Positions 43,301-51,260 of a DNA stretch of 64,000 nt are shown here, piece after piece. Source of the DNA: Actinomadura luteofluorescens (GTDB lineage Bacteria; Actinomycetota; Actinomycetes; Streptosporangiales; Streptosporangiaceae); assembly GCF_013409365.1 (NCBI RefSeq), contig NZ_JACCBA010000001.1, forward strand, positions 992,001 to 1,056,000, read 5' to 3'. Within the stretch, counting starts at the first letter, position 1, and every line of letters begins with the position of its first letter. The notes below the pieces were generated by a model. It did not search any database and was not told the DNA's origin. It saw only the letters and a list, made by a program, of their open reading frames with translations. The position numbers and the translations under genes are program-made.

Positions 43301-44927
43301 CGCCGCGCGGATTCGCGCGCTGCCGCCGGAGGCCGCGGGAGGCCGGTCCTTCCTGGTACTGCTGCGCCGGTGCGGCGCTGTGCTGACCCGGCCCGATCTC
43401 GTGCGCGCGCTGGACGCCGCCCGCGCGGGCGCGAACCCGTGGCTGGCGGAAGAGGAGGCGCTGCGGGAGGCGTTCGGGCTGACGGAACCGATCAGCGCCG
43501 AGGCGTCCGAGCGTCCCGCCGTCCGCCCCTGGCGGGAGGCCCTCGCCGCGGCCGTCCGCACGCCTGACACCCTCCGGCGGTTCCGTGCGGACCCGCCCGT
43601 CGATCTCGACGGACGCCCGATCGGTTCGCGAGACCAGCTCGACGCGCTGATCGGCGTCTTCGTCAACGCCGGCCTCCAGGCGCGCGATGCTCTCCTGGAC
43701 TGGATGATCGAGTTGCAACCGCCCGGCGCACCGTCATGGACCATCGCCGAGGACGCCTGCCGCCCCGCACCGAGCCACCCCGCCGATCGGGACCGGCCCC
43801 GGTCCGCGGACAGGCATGAGCGCCTTATGGAACTGCTGGACGATCCCGCGCGGGATCAACGCGAAGCCGCGGCCCGCGTCATGCTGGGCTGGCCCGAACC
43901 TCAGTTCCGGCTCACGGTGCTGCGTGCCTTCCTCGACGGCCGGATCGATCTCCCCGTCTCCTCGACTCTCGCGCAGGCCCTGACCCTGATGAGCGATACC
44001 GAACTGCGCCAGGCCGGTGACCGCGACTCCGGCGGCGACACGGTTCGCGAACGCATCGCCCTCGTCGCCGCCGGTCTGGACCCGCCGGACGTGGAACGGC
44101 TCATCCCCCTGCTGCTGACATGGTGGGAGCACGGCGGCGCGTCCCTTCACACCTCGGCCGGGCGAGCACTGCGCAAGGCGGACCCCGACGTCCTGGCGGG
44201 AGCCCTGGCCGCCCGCATCGACAACGGAGACTGGGGCCTGCTCGATCTCGTGTCCAGAGTCGCGTTGCTGCGCACCCCCGCGCTGGTGCGAGCGCGCCGG
44301 CGGCTCCGCGAAGAGGGACGTCACGACCTCGCGGACAAGATCCTGCTGGTGGACGGGCCGCTGCGCCGTCCCGGCGCGGCCCAGCAGGACACCGCCGCCC
44401 TCTCGGCGCTTCGCGTCCGAACCCCCGTCCCGCAGGCAGAGCGGCGGCCGGGACGAGCGGAACTGTTCCACCTGGCCCGCACCGGCGGCCCCGAGCAGAT
44501 CCGGCGGGCGCTGACCCTGCTCGCCGAGTCCCACGCCGGCGCTCCCGAACTCGAGGAGCTGCTCGCCGAGTCGCTCGGCCATCCCGAGGCCAGGGTCCGG
44601 CTGCACGCGCACCGGATCTCCCGCAAGGTGATGGGCCGTGGGGACTACCTGGAGCAGACGGTGCTGCTGCTCGACGACCGGCAACCCGACATCGTGCGCT
44701 CGGCGGTCAAGACGTTGTCGCACGCGGCGTGGAAACCGGCCGTGCCGGCGATGGTCGATCTGCTCACGCACTCCCACCCCGCCGTCCGCAGGGCCGCGTC
44801 CGACGGGCTCGTCCTTATGGGAGCGCAGGCGATCCCCGCCCTCAAGCACGCCGCAGGCCGGGCGCGCCCGGACAAGCGTCCCCTCTACACCACCGTGCTC
44901 GAAAGGATCGCGGCCACGGTGAGCTGA
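40314..44927 (+). CDS. Giant HEAT/ARM-type helical repeat protein
   Basis: A 1537-residue protein made almost entirely of alpha-helical pairs. HEAT-like units are clearest at about residues 640-800 (RSRVHPLLRHRDRHVRKHVIALL; IAACLDHPNMNVKKTAANAL) and at 1395-1530 (LAESLGHPEARVRLHAHRIS; LLDDRQPDIVRSAVKTL; LLTHSHPAVRRAASDGL). No enzymatic motif, signal peptide or membrane segment was found. ATG start at 40314. It is bracketed by two membrane Ser/Thr kinases, the left divergent and the right convergent with only 10 bp between stops. A scaffold or kinase substrate is a reasonable guess. Its size and uninterrupted frame argue for selection. Confidence 0.8.
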   Translation: MTSVDDTVLAALRCADPDRLSAALDPLRCPPGVLRLLVAHEDPRLRELGLVCLAERLEAGRDEDRSELAEFAASLPGSLDGSPEAALALARLHLLLRSHIRPRHWPRWREADLPARVQVAWLSAEIAERPETLRDERPGELLYQAVRGIGVADVDEPERFARELTGRPDPVLRKEALRVTREALHAGLLAPERARTLVVSLARSIAGEPEPRAAAADVATAALRELSEPWAALDPLPHERLFRFLEAGPDCAAAAIEAAARHGHRNLLRDVAADRNRPPVLRRQALELLGDLASRDDIGGLVNIAATDPLLLAGPAIRCLRGLHRRGHFPAGDAVPAVVRLAIDDHSVPANDVATILFTCRHETLQELVTADADDPHWPRRLELLVALAAQGTGDLPVGEQVTGLLGTAPDPRPFLRALRALRHTAAEEAVIAALPRSPEAAVEALEAVGGARTVAALRDGLGLDGPDGKGAVASYLRPARHRALEVLWHLTEDPDQRRSILVRLDPGDLPRRIAADLGGPDERELALLRAGLDPGRPVAALCRLARNAGSGTVPAIADLLLRVVSDLAAAWAPGASGDAGEPTVPQEVVTALRDLGGRLHARRKIRPRLLLDAVDEREAGEALVAGLTLDLLDRPELTAAEQMILLSLLLQTSHRGIRSRVHPLLRHRDRHVRKHVIALLARDADGEDAQALSASLVPLTTASDVQTARQALLALGHAGARWAAEPIAACLDHPNMNVKKTAANALISAGAPPAVPKLLFWLGRHDNPGLRDALVEALRTILGDAYAATVVAAADRADDDRTRSLLLTGLGGALSARAVGALADQGSPAGAALLSLVAAGRLTLGSGTAAELTDRMAARGITPPVPRVPPAARPDAELDALANRGWDAETARRLVERFERDPGELTAERLSRLRPLLERWLELAAEGPEQRGRVLRLTLRLCPPPWTAGETAVFARSARTLVAGLADVGDADRDRLLALLKETVVRLSSTARFDIAARIRALPPEAAGGRSFLVLLRRCGAVLTRPDLVRALDAARAGANPWLAEEEALREAFGLTEPISAEASERPAVRPWREALAAAVRTPDTLRRFRADPPVDLDGRPIGSRDQLDALIGVFVNAGLQARDALLDWMIELQPPGAPSWTIAEDACRPAPSHPADRDRPRSADRHERLMELLDDPARDQREAAARVMLGWPEPQFRLTVLRAFLDGRIDLPVSSTLAQALTLMSDTELRQAGDRDSGGDTVRERIALVAAGLDPPDVERLIPLLLTWWEHGGASLHTSAGRALRKADPDVLAGALAARIDNGDWGLLDLVSRVALLRTPALVRARRRLREEGRHDLADKILLVDGPLRRPGAAQQDTAALSALRVRTPVPQAERRPGRAELFHLARTGGPEQIRRALTLLAESHAGAPELEELLAESLGHPEARVRLHAHRISRKVMGRGDYLEQTVLLLDDRQPDIVRSAVKTLSHAAWKPAVPAMVDLLTHSHPAVRRAASDGLVLMGAQAIPALKHAAGRARPDKRPLYTTVLERIAATVS

Positions 44928-44937
44928 CGGCGCGTCG

Positions 44938-46668
44938 TCAGTCGGCGGGCCCCTGCCAGACGCTCAGGTCGAAGTTCATGAACTCGTAGTCCTTGGTCCT
45001 GATGTGGACGATGCCGAGAAGGCCGGACTCGGTGTAGACGCACCAGGTCGTCCCCGGGTCGGGCTGGAAGATCCTGTCCTCGATGTACTTGGTGTTGTCG
45101 TGGCAGGTCTTGTAGGTCGCCGGCCGGCCACGCGCGATCGGACCGAACTTGCCGTCGCCGCGGATGTTCCCGGCGAGAAACTCCATATCGCCGCCCTCGC
45201 CCTTCTTGGGGCGCTTCGGGTTGTCGGCGAAGCCGATGGTGTAGCCGGTCGAGATGTCGATCTTGCTGTAACGGGCCAGGAGCGTGCCGGGCTTCTTCCC
45301 CTTCCCGCCCTTGCCGCCGCCGGACCGCGGCGACGCGGTCGTCTTCCCGGAGCCGTCCGTGCCCGTCTGGCTCCCGCTGCCCGACTGGCCGGCCCTGACG
45401 ACGAACCCGAGGACGATGAGCAGCGCGACGACGCCACCGCTGACCAGCAGGAAGGTCCTGCCGCAACCCGAGCCCCTCTGGCGCGCCGGCGGGTACGGCG
45501 GGTACGGGGTGTGCGCGCCAGGCGGGGGCGGAGCGGGCACACCACGCCCAGGTGGAGGGGGCGTGCCCGGGTAGGGCGGTGCGGGCGCACTGTGCGGGGG
45601 CGGTGTGGGCGCGCCGTGCGGCGGAAGCGTGGGCGCGCCGTACGAGACGCTGGTGGGCGCGCCGTACCGGGGCTGCTCAGGCGCACCGTAGCGGGGTTGC
45701 TCAGGCGCGCCGTAGTGGGGCTGCTCGTGCGCGCCCGCCGGGAGCGTGCGGGTGCGCGGCTCGTCCAGGACCCGGGTCGGAGACGGCACCTCCTTGTACG
45801 CCCGGAGCTGTTCGGTGACCGGCTCGGGCGGCCAGACGGCGGCCCGCGACGACTGCATGCGGCTGAGCTCGCCGAGCAGTTCGGCGTCGGACGGACGGTT
45901 CGCGGGGTCCTTGTCCAGGCACCGCTCGATGATCGGCCGCAGCGCCTCGGGGCACCGGTCGAGCCGGGGCGCCTCCTGGACGATGCGGAACATGACCGCC
46001 TGCGGGTCGCCCTCCCCGAAGGGGCTGAGGCCCGTCGCCGCGAAGTGGAGCAGGGTGCCGAACGCGAAGATGTCGACCGCGGCGGTGGACGCGTCGCCGC
46101 GCACCTGCTCCGGCGCCATGAACTGCGGCGATCCGATGACGCCGCCCGTCCGGGTGAGCGGTGTCGCGTCGGCGGCGCGGGCGATCCCGAAGTCGATGAC
46201 CCGCGGGCCGTCGTCGGCCAGCAGCACGTTGGACGGCTTGAGGTCCCGGTGCACGATCCCGGTCCGGTGGATGCTCTGCAGCGCCTCGGCGACGCCCGCC
46301 CCCAGCGTGGGCAGCGCCGACGGCGGCAGCGGCCCCGACTCGGCGACCGCCTCCGCGAGGGAGGGGCCGGGGACGTGCACGGTGGCCAGCCACGGCATCG
46401 CGCCGCTCGGATCGGCGTCGACGACCGCGGCCGTGTAGAGGTTCTGCACGCGTTGCGCGGCGGTGACCTCCTGGGCGAACCGGCGGCGGAACTCCCGGTC
46501 GTCGGCGAACTCCGGGCGCACCACCTTGATCGCGAGCTTCCGCCCGCTCTGCGTGGCGGCGAGGTAGACCCGTCCCATCCCGCCGGCGCCCAGCCGGGCG
46601 AGGAGGCGGTACCCGCCGATCTCGGCGGGGTCATCCTGGGCCAGGGGCTCGTACACCTGGTGACGCAC
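44938..46668 (-). CDS. Membrane Ser/Thr protein kinase with Pro-rich repeat linker
   Basis: A 576-residue PknB-like kinase: Gly loop LGAGGMGRVY, K48, catalytic D142 in HRDLKPSN, DFG 159-161. After the kinase domain comes a linker (about 300-400) with short repeats (APEQPRYG twice, then PYGAP/PPHGAP variants and polyproline), then one membrane segment (FLLVSGGVVALLIVLGFVV), then a Gly/Lys-rich stretch and an extracytoplasmic domain of about 120 residues with two Cys. The GTG start has GGAGGAAAA upstream. It lies 36 bp after a lipoprotein gene on the same strand, a likely two-gene operon, and is convergent with the HEAT gene. Confidence 0.93.
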   Translation of the reverse strand: MRHQVYEPLAQDDPAEIGGYRLLARLGAGGMGRVYLAATQSGRKLAIKVVRPEFADDREFRRRFAQEVTAAQRVQNLYTAAVVDADPSGAMPWLATVHVPGPSLAEAVAESGPLPPSALPTLGAGVAEALQSIHRTGIVHRDLKPSNVLLADDGPRVIDFGIARAADATPLTRTGGVIGSPQFMAPEQVRGDASTAAVDIFAFGTLLHFAATGLSPFGEGDPQAVMFRIVQEAPRLDRCPEALRPIIERCLDKDPANRPSDAELLGELSRMQSSRAAVWPPEPVTEQLRAYKEVPSPTRVLDEPRTRTLPAGAHEQPHYGAPEQPRYGAPEQPRYGAPTSVSYGAPTLPPHGAPTPPPHSAPAPPYPGTPPPPGRGVPAPPPPGAHTPYPPYPPARQRGSGCGRTFLLVSGGVVALLIVLGFVVRAGQSGSGSQTGTDGSGKTTASPRSGGGKGGKGKKPGTLLARYSKIDISTGYTIGFADNPKRPKKGEGGDMEFLAGNIRGDGKFGPIARGRPATYKTCHDNTKYIEDRIFQPDPGTTWCVYTESGLLGIVHIRTKDYEFMNFDLSVWQGPAD

Positions 46669-46704
46669 TTTTCCTCCGTCAGTTCCGCTGCGTCTCGAAC
46701 GGTC

Positions 46705-47166
46705 CTACTGCTGCCGCATCCAGCGTTCGCTCTTGAGCCATCCCTCGCGGCAGGCCGCCAGGAAGGCGTCGCGTCCCGCCGGGAACGACCCTCCTCCCTC
46801 TACGCCCTTCCGGTAGGACTTCTCGCAGAAGCCCGACGGGGCGTTCTCCCCCATGGTGACCCGCATGCCCGCGGCCATCTGCGCCATCGTCGTGAACGTG
46901 TAGCGCTTGCCCTCGGGATCGATCATCACGATCTGCCTGCTGTTGGTGACCTTGGGATCGGCGGGCGTGGCCCGCGATGTCGGCGAGGCGCTCGCGGTCG
47001 GCGCCGCGGAGGGCGGCGCCGGCTCGCTGGTCGCCGCGGAGGGGGTGCCGGCGGCGGACGGCGCGGACGATGAGCCCGCCGCGTTCCCACCGTCGCCGTC
47101 GCACGCGGCGGCGCCGATGAGCAGCAGGCCGCTGACGGCCAGGCGGATCGCGATCGTCTTGGTCAC
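46705..47166 (-). CDS. Small lipoprotein
   Basis: A 153-residue lipoprotein: GTG start, short basic N-region, hydrophobic core and lipobox giving lipidated Cys22 (GLLLIGAAAC). A long Ala/Ser/Pro/Thr-rich spacer (about 30-72) leads to a compact domain with two Cys (SGFCEKSY and AACREGW). Family not recognised. Position directly ahead of a membrane kinase suggests it acts at the cell surface with the kinase sensor domain (inference). The longer open frame to 47562 lacks a start with a ribosome site. Confidence 0.8.
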   Translation of the reverse strand: MTKTIAIRLAVSGLLLIGAAACDGDGGNAAGSSSAPSAAGTPSAATSEPAPPSAAPTASASPTSRATPADPKVTNSRQIVMIDPEGKRYTFTTMAQMAAGMRVTMGENAPSGFCEKSYRKGVEGGGSFPAGRDAFLAACREGWLKSERWMRQQ

Positions 47167-47268
47167 GGGGAGCTCCGGGGGGCGGTGATAACGGACGGAC
47201 ACCGAAGAGACATGCGTCTGTGTGACGGCCGCCCGGCGGGGAAAGGTTCGCACCATTATCGGGATTCG

Positions 47269-47283
47269 GAGAGTACTACTCTC
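47269..47283. promoter_or_regulatory. Small palindrome between lipoprotein and phosphotransferase genes
   Basis: 7-bp arms GAGAGTA and TACTCTC around a single C, in the divergent spacer, about 48 bp before the phosphotransferase start. It could be an operator; significance is uncertain. Confidence 0.25.
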
Positions 47284-47330
47284 GGGAAAAACCAGATGCG
47301 CGGGCTCGCGCCTCGGGTTAGAAAGCCCGC

Positions 47331-48098
47331 ATGGAAGAGCAGCCGCTGCCGGGTGGCAGGCACGTGGGCGGGGTCCGTGTCGGAGACACCGTGCACCGTC
47401 CGGCGAATCCTTGGACACCCACCGTGCACGCGGTGCTGCGGCATCTGGAGGCGGCCGGGTTCGAAGGCGCGCCGCGGGTGCTGGGGTATGACGAGCGGGG
47501 GCGCGAGGTCCTGACATTCCTGCACGGCGACACCATCGGCGAACGCCACCCGTGGCCGGCATGGCCTCATTCGGACGGAGCGCTGCGGCAGGTCGGCGCG
47601 TGGATGCGGCGGCTGCACGACACGACGGCCGCCTTCGTCCCGCCCGAGGACGCGACCTGGTTCGCCGGGCAGAGCTGGCAGCCCGGGTCGGTCATCGGCC
47701 ATCACGACGCCTCGCCGTACAACGCGGTGTGGACCGAGGCCGGCGGTCTGGTCGGGTTCGTCGACTGGGACACCGCCGGGCCCTCCTCGCGCGAGTTCGA
47801 CCTGGCCCACCTGGCACTGACCTGGGTTCCGCTCCAGGCACGGCACGTCGCCGAGTTCCAGGGGTTCACGGCGTTCGAGGACAGGTCCCGCCGTCTGCAT
47901 CTCCTGCTGGACTCCTACGGCTACGACGGCGATCGCGAGGCCTTCGCCGCCGTCGTCGTCGGCCGGGCCCGCCGTCAGGCCGCCATCATCCGCCGCCTGG
48001 CCGACGCCGGGCAGACGGCGCTGCGGCCGTTCGGCGAGCGGCTGGAGCAGGCCGCGACCGAGATCGAGACGCTGCCCCCCTCGTTCTGGCGCGCCTAG
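47331..48098 (+). CDS. Aminoglycoside phosphotransferase (APH)-family kinase
   Basis: A 255-residue APH-fold small-molecule kinase. The catalytic loop HHDASPYN (124-131) matches H-x-D-x4-N and the metal site is DWD (145-147) in FVDWDTA. The N-lobe is short, and the ATP Lys could not be placed with certainty. The ATG 47331 has only a weak ribosome site. The substrate is unknown: the family includes antibiotic, choline and homoserine kinases, so a resistance role should not be assumed. It is divergent from the lipoprotein gene and precedes the epoxide hydrolase. Confidence 0.85.
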   Translation: MEEQPLPGGRHVGGVRVGDTVHRPANPWTPTVHAVLRHLEAAGFEGAPRVLGYDERGREVLTFLHGDTIGERHPWPAWPHSDGALRQVGAWMRRLHDTTAAFVPPEDATWFAGQSWQPGSVIGHHDASPYNAVWTEAGGLVGFVDWDTAGPSSREFDLAHLALTWVPLQARHVAEFQGFTAFEDRSRRLHLLLDSYGYDGDREAFAAVVVGRARRQAAIIRRLADAGQTALRPFGERLEQAATEIETLPPSFWRA

Positions 48099-48168
48099 GA
48101 GGCCGTCCCGTCCTCGCCGCGGGCCCGCATTCGATCACGCACCGGCTCGGCCACGGGGCCGCCGAACT

Positions 48169-48230
48169 TTGTTGGCACGACCAACAATGCCGTGTATGGT
48201 TGGCAATACCAACGTTGGCCATGCCAACAA
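48169..48230. promoter_or_regulatory. Three-copy operator array GTTGG-N5-CCAAC
   Basis: Three copies of the same inverted repeat at 48171-48185 (arms extend to TTGTTGG/CCAACAA), 48199-48213 and 48214-48228. Starts are 28 and 15 nt apart; the last two abut. They end 26 bp before the epoxide hydrolase start codon, so they overlap the promoter. No regulator gene adjoins them. Confidence 0.75.
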
Positions 48231-48254
48231 AGTGGCGATCCCTGGAGTCAGAGC

Positions 48255-49361
48255 ATGATCAAGCCGTTCCGCATCGAGATCCCCCAGGCCGACCTCGACG
48301 ACCTGACCGACCGGCTCTCCCGCACCCGCTGGCCCAACGAGGTCGCCGGCGCCGGGTGGGACTACGGCTTCCCGCTGGCACGGCTCAGGGAACTGGCCGA
48401 GTACTGGCGCACCGGCTACGACTGGCGCGGGCACGAGGCCGAACTCAACGAGCTTCCGCACTTCACCACCGAGATCGAGGGCCAGAACATCCACTTCGTC
48501 CACGTCCGGTCGCCGAGACCGGACGCGCTCGCGCTGGTCCTCACCCACGGCTGGCCCGGCTCGTTCCTGGAGTTCCTCGACGTGATCGAGTCGCTGTCCC
48601 GCGACTTCCACCTGGTGATCCCGTCCATGCCGGGCTACGGCTTCTCCGGGCCGACCCACGAGCGCGGCTGGGACGTCACCAGGATCGCGCGGGCGTGGGC
48701 CGAACTGATGCGCCGTCTCGGCTACGAGCGCTACGGCGCGCAGGGCGGCGACTTCGGATCGGGCGTCTCGCTGGCGCTCGGCGCCGTGGCTCCCGAGCAG
48801 GTCGTCGGGGTCCACGTCAACTACCTGCCGACCCGACCGGACCCGGACGCGGGCATCGACCTGTCCGAGACGGACGAGGCCAGGCTCGACAAGGTCAGGC
48901 GGTTGATGGCCAACCGTCCCCCCTTCCAGGCTCTGCAGGCCCTCACCCCGCAGACCATCGGCTACGCGCTGACCGACTCGCCGGTCGGCCAGCTCGCCTG
49001 GATCGCCGAGCGCTTCGCGGAATGGACGGATCCTCGCTCGCAGATCAGCGACGACCGGATGCTCACCGACATCTCCCTGTACTGGCTGACCGCCACCGCG
49101 GCCTCCTCCGCGCGGCTGCACCACGACGCCCCGCGAAAGACCGAGCCGTGCCCGGTGCCGGTCGGGGTGGCGGTCCTCCCGCACGACATCACGCAGTCGG
49201 TGCGGCCGCTGGCCGAGCGGCTCTTCGACATCAGGCACTGGTCGGAGTTCGAGCGCGGCGGCCACTTCGCCGCGATGGAGGTGCCGGATCTGTTCGCCGA
49301 GGACGTCCGGGACTTCTTCCTCACCCTCGCCAAGGACGAGAATCCGGTCACCTCCCGCTAG
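48255..49361 (+). CDS. Alpha/beta-hydrolase epoxide hydrolase (EHN type)
   Basis: A 368-residue epoxide hydrolase converting epoxides to diols. It has the N-terminal EHN lid segment (PFRIEIPQADLDDLTDRLSRTRWP), the oxyanion motif HGWPG (98-102), the nucleophile D166 in GAQGGDFGSG and the C-terminal catalytic His in RGGHFAAMEVP. Two Tyr for epoxide polarisation are plausible in the cap region. Start ATG 48255, TGGAG upstream. The promoter carries three identical palindromes, implying tight control. It is convergent with the sulfur operon, 7 bp apart. Confidence 0.93.
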   Translation: MIKPFRIEIPQADLDDLTDRLSRTRWPNEVAGAGWDYGFPLARLRELAEYWRTGYDWRGHEAELNELPHFTTEIEGQNIHFVHVRSPRPDALALVLTHGWPGSFLEFLDVIESLSRDFHLVIPSMPGYGFSGPTHERGWDVTRIARAWAELMRRLGYERYGAQGGDFGSGVSLALGAVAPEQVVGVHVNYLPTRPDPDAGIDLSETDEARLDKVRRLMANRPPFQALQALTPQTIGYALTDSPVGQLAWIAERFAEWTDPRSQISDDRMLTDISLYWLTATAASSARLHHDAPRKTEPCPVPVGVAVLPHDITQSVRPLAERLFDIRHWSEFERGGHFAAMEVPDLFAEDVRDFFLTLAKDENPVTSR

Positions 49362-49368
49362 AAGACGG

Positions 49369-49713
49369 TCAGGGCGAGGAGCGGAGGCGTTCGGTGAAGA
49401 TGTGGTTGCGGTCCGCGCGGCTGCCCGGGGTGCGGCCGCGGCCCCAGCCGACGATGCGGCGGTACTCGCCGAACGCGTCGCCCAACACGTCCTCGTCGGT
49501 GTGGGGAGAGTCCGCCGGGGCCGGGCCGGTGAACGGCGCGACGTAGAGCGCGTCCGTCGGGCAGTGGGCCTCGCACATGAAGCAGGTCTGGCAGTCGCTC
49601 TGCCGGGCGATGACCGGGATACCGCCCGGGCCGCGGTCGAACACGTCCGTCGGGCAGACCTTGACGCACACGTCGCAGCGTACGCAGCGGTCCGCGCTCA
49701 CCACCTCGATCAT
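49369..49713 (-). CDS. 2x[4Fe-4S] ferredoxin-type iron-sulfur subunit, copy 1
   Basis: A 114-residue electron-transfer protein. Two cluster motifs: C10-x2-C13-x2-C16-x3-C20 and C41-x2-C44-x2-C47-x3-C51 (CQTCFMCEAHC). The C-terminal extension of about 60 residues ends with a WGRGRTPG motif shared with copy 2, probably wrapping the flavoprotein as in AprB. GAGGAGG precedes ATG 49713, which overlaps the flavoprotein stop as ATGA. It is the last gene of the operon. Confidence 0.9.
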   Translation of the reverse strand: MIEVVSADRCVRCDVCVKVCPTDVFDRGPGGIPVIARQSDCQTCFMCEAHCPTDALYVAPFTGPAPADSPHTDEDVLGDAFGEYRRIVGWGRGRTPGSRADRNHIFTERLRSSP

Positions 49714-51260
49714 GCCAGAGCCTCCTCGGGTTCGGCGGCCGTCCAGAGCCGGTCCAGACCTCCGACAAGGTGCCGGTGCTCGAACCGCGGCAGTTGCGGA
49801 AGGCCGTCCAGCCGGTGCATGCCCCGGGACTCGGGACGGGCCAGAGCGGCGCGGTAGCTCCACCGGGCGTGCGCCGTCATCGCCGCGGCCGATCTCGCGC
49901 GGAGACGTTCGCGGCCGGTTCCGGCGATGCCCTGGGAGGTGATCTGCTCCCACAGGGCGTCGAGCGAGGCGAGGGAGTCGCGAAGCCCGTCACGTGTCCG
50001 GAAGAGGTTGCGGTCGAGCGGCAGCATCTCGTCCTGCACGGCACGGACGACCGCCGCCGCGTCGAGCCGTCCGGGACGCAGGCCGGCGCGCCCGGCCGGG
50101 ACGGCGTGCGGACGTGCTCGTCCCACGGCGAACCCGGCGGCGCCCCGGCCGGCCCAGGTGCCCGAGGAGATCGCCCATGCTCCGTTGTAGGCACCGCCGC
50201 CGCTGACGGCGCCGGACACCAGCTCCCGCGTCGCGACGTCACCGGCGGCGTAGAGGCCGGGGACGGTCGTCGCGCAGTCGTCGCCGACGATCCGCAGACC
50301 GCCCGTCCCTCGGACCGTGCCCTCCAGCACCATGCGCAGCTCGTAACGGTCGCGAAAAGGGTCGATCCCCGCCTTGTCCAGTGGGAGGAAGTAGTTCGGC
50401 TGGGCGTCCCGCATCGCCTCGTGCAGGTGCGGAGGCGCCTTGTCCAGACGCGCGAACACCTTCTCCCCCGCCGCGAGCCGCTCCGCGACGCGGATCCTGG
50501 CGCCGAGCGGGTCCGGCACGTCGATCGGGGCGCCGTCCTCGGCGTAGTACGTCGCGAACTGCATCATCAGGCCCTTGGTGTGCGAACCGTGTGCCGGGGA
50601 GAACGCGTAGGCGCTGGAGAACTCCATGCCCGACAGCTCGGCGCCCAGCTCGGCGGCCATCAGGTGCCCGTCACCGGTGTCGACGTTGGTGCCGAACGCG
50701 CCGGAAAGGAACGCGCAACCGCCGGTGGCCAGGACGACCGCGCCCGCGCGGACGGTCCACGTCTCGCCGCCCTTCTGGCGGGCGATGCCGGACGCGCCGG
50801 CCGCGACGCCCCAGTCGTCCACGAGCAGCCGCAGCGCGGGATGGTGGTCGAGGATCGTCACGCCCGATCTGTGCACACGGCGCCGCATCCGCTTCATGTA
50901 CTCGGGCCCCTGGAGGCTGCCCCGCCGCTCGACGCCGTCCTCGCCGGAGGGGAACGGGTAGCCGAAAGAGGCGAGGTCGTCGACACGGCGGTAGGTCTCG
51001 TCAAGGACGCGCGCCATGACACGGCGGTCGGCGAGCCGGCCGCTCTGCTCGAAGCGCTCGTCGACGGCCCGTGCCCGCGCCTCGGTGTCCGGCGGGACGT
51101 ACCAGAGGTTGTTGCCGCCCGACGCGGTCGGGCCGCTGGTCCCGCAGTAGCCCTTGTCCGCGAGGACGACCGCGGCCCCGGCGCCGGCCGCGGCGAGCGC
51201 CGCCCACGCCCCGGCGGGCCCGCCGCCGAGGACGAGGACGTCGGCGTCCAGCCGGGTCAC
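49710..51260 (-). CDS. AprA/fumarate-reductase-type flavoprotein, copy 1
   Basis: A 516-residue FAD-dependent oxidoreductase of the succinate dehydrogenase/fumarate reductase/adenylylsulfate reductase alpha family. FAD is bound by DVLVLGGGPAGAWAALAA at the N-terminus and by GLYAAGDVATREL near residue 350; the capping region carries VVLATGGCAFLSGAFGTN and GTGGLRIVGD. GTG 51260 overlaps the binding-protein stop as GTGA, and the gene is followed by its own two-cluster ferredoxin. Substrate unknown; the operon context indicates an imported organosulfur compound or a sulfur oxyanion (inference). Confidence 0.88.
   Translation of the reverse strand: MTRLDADVLVLGGGPAGAWAALAAAGAGAAVVLADKGYCGTSGPTASGGNNLWYVPPDTEARARAVDERFEQSGRLADRRVMARVLDETYRRVDDLASFGYPFPSGEDGVERRGSLQGPEYMKRMRRRVHRSGVTILDHHPALRLLVDDWGVAAGASGIARQKGGETWTVRAGAVVLATGGCAFLSGAFGTNVDTGDGHLMAAELGAELSGMEFSSAYAFSPAHGSHTKGLMMQFATYYAEDGAPIDVPDPLGARIRVAERLAAGEKVFARLDKAPPHLHEAMRDAQPNYFLPLDKAGIDPFRDRYELRMVLEGTVRGTGGLRIVGDDCATTVPGLYAAGDVATRELVSGAVSGGGAYNGAWAISSGTWAGRGAAGFAVGRARPHAVPAGRAGLRPGRLDAAAVVRAVQDEMLPLDRNLFRTRDGLRDSLASLDALWEQITSQGIAGTGRERLRARSAAAMTAHARWSYRAALARPESRGMHRLDGLPQLPRFEHRHLVGGLDRLWTAAEPEEALA

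Noticed and set aside
47331..48098. Antibiotic resistance call for the APH-family kinase
   Set aside because: The family is broad and the N-lobe is atypical; nothing in the context indicates aminoglycosides.
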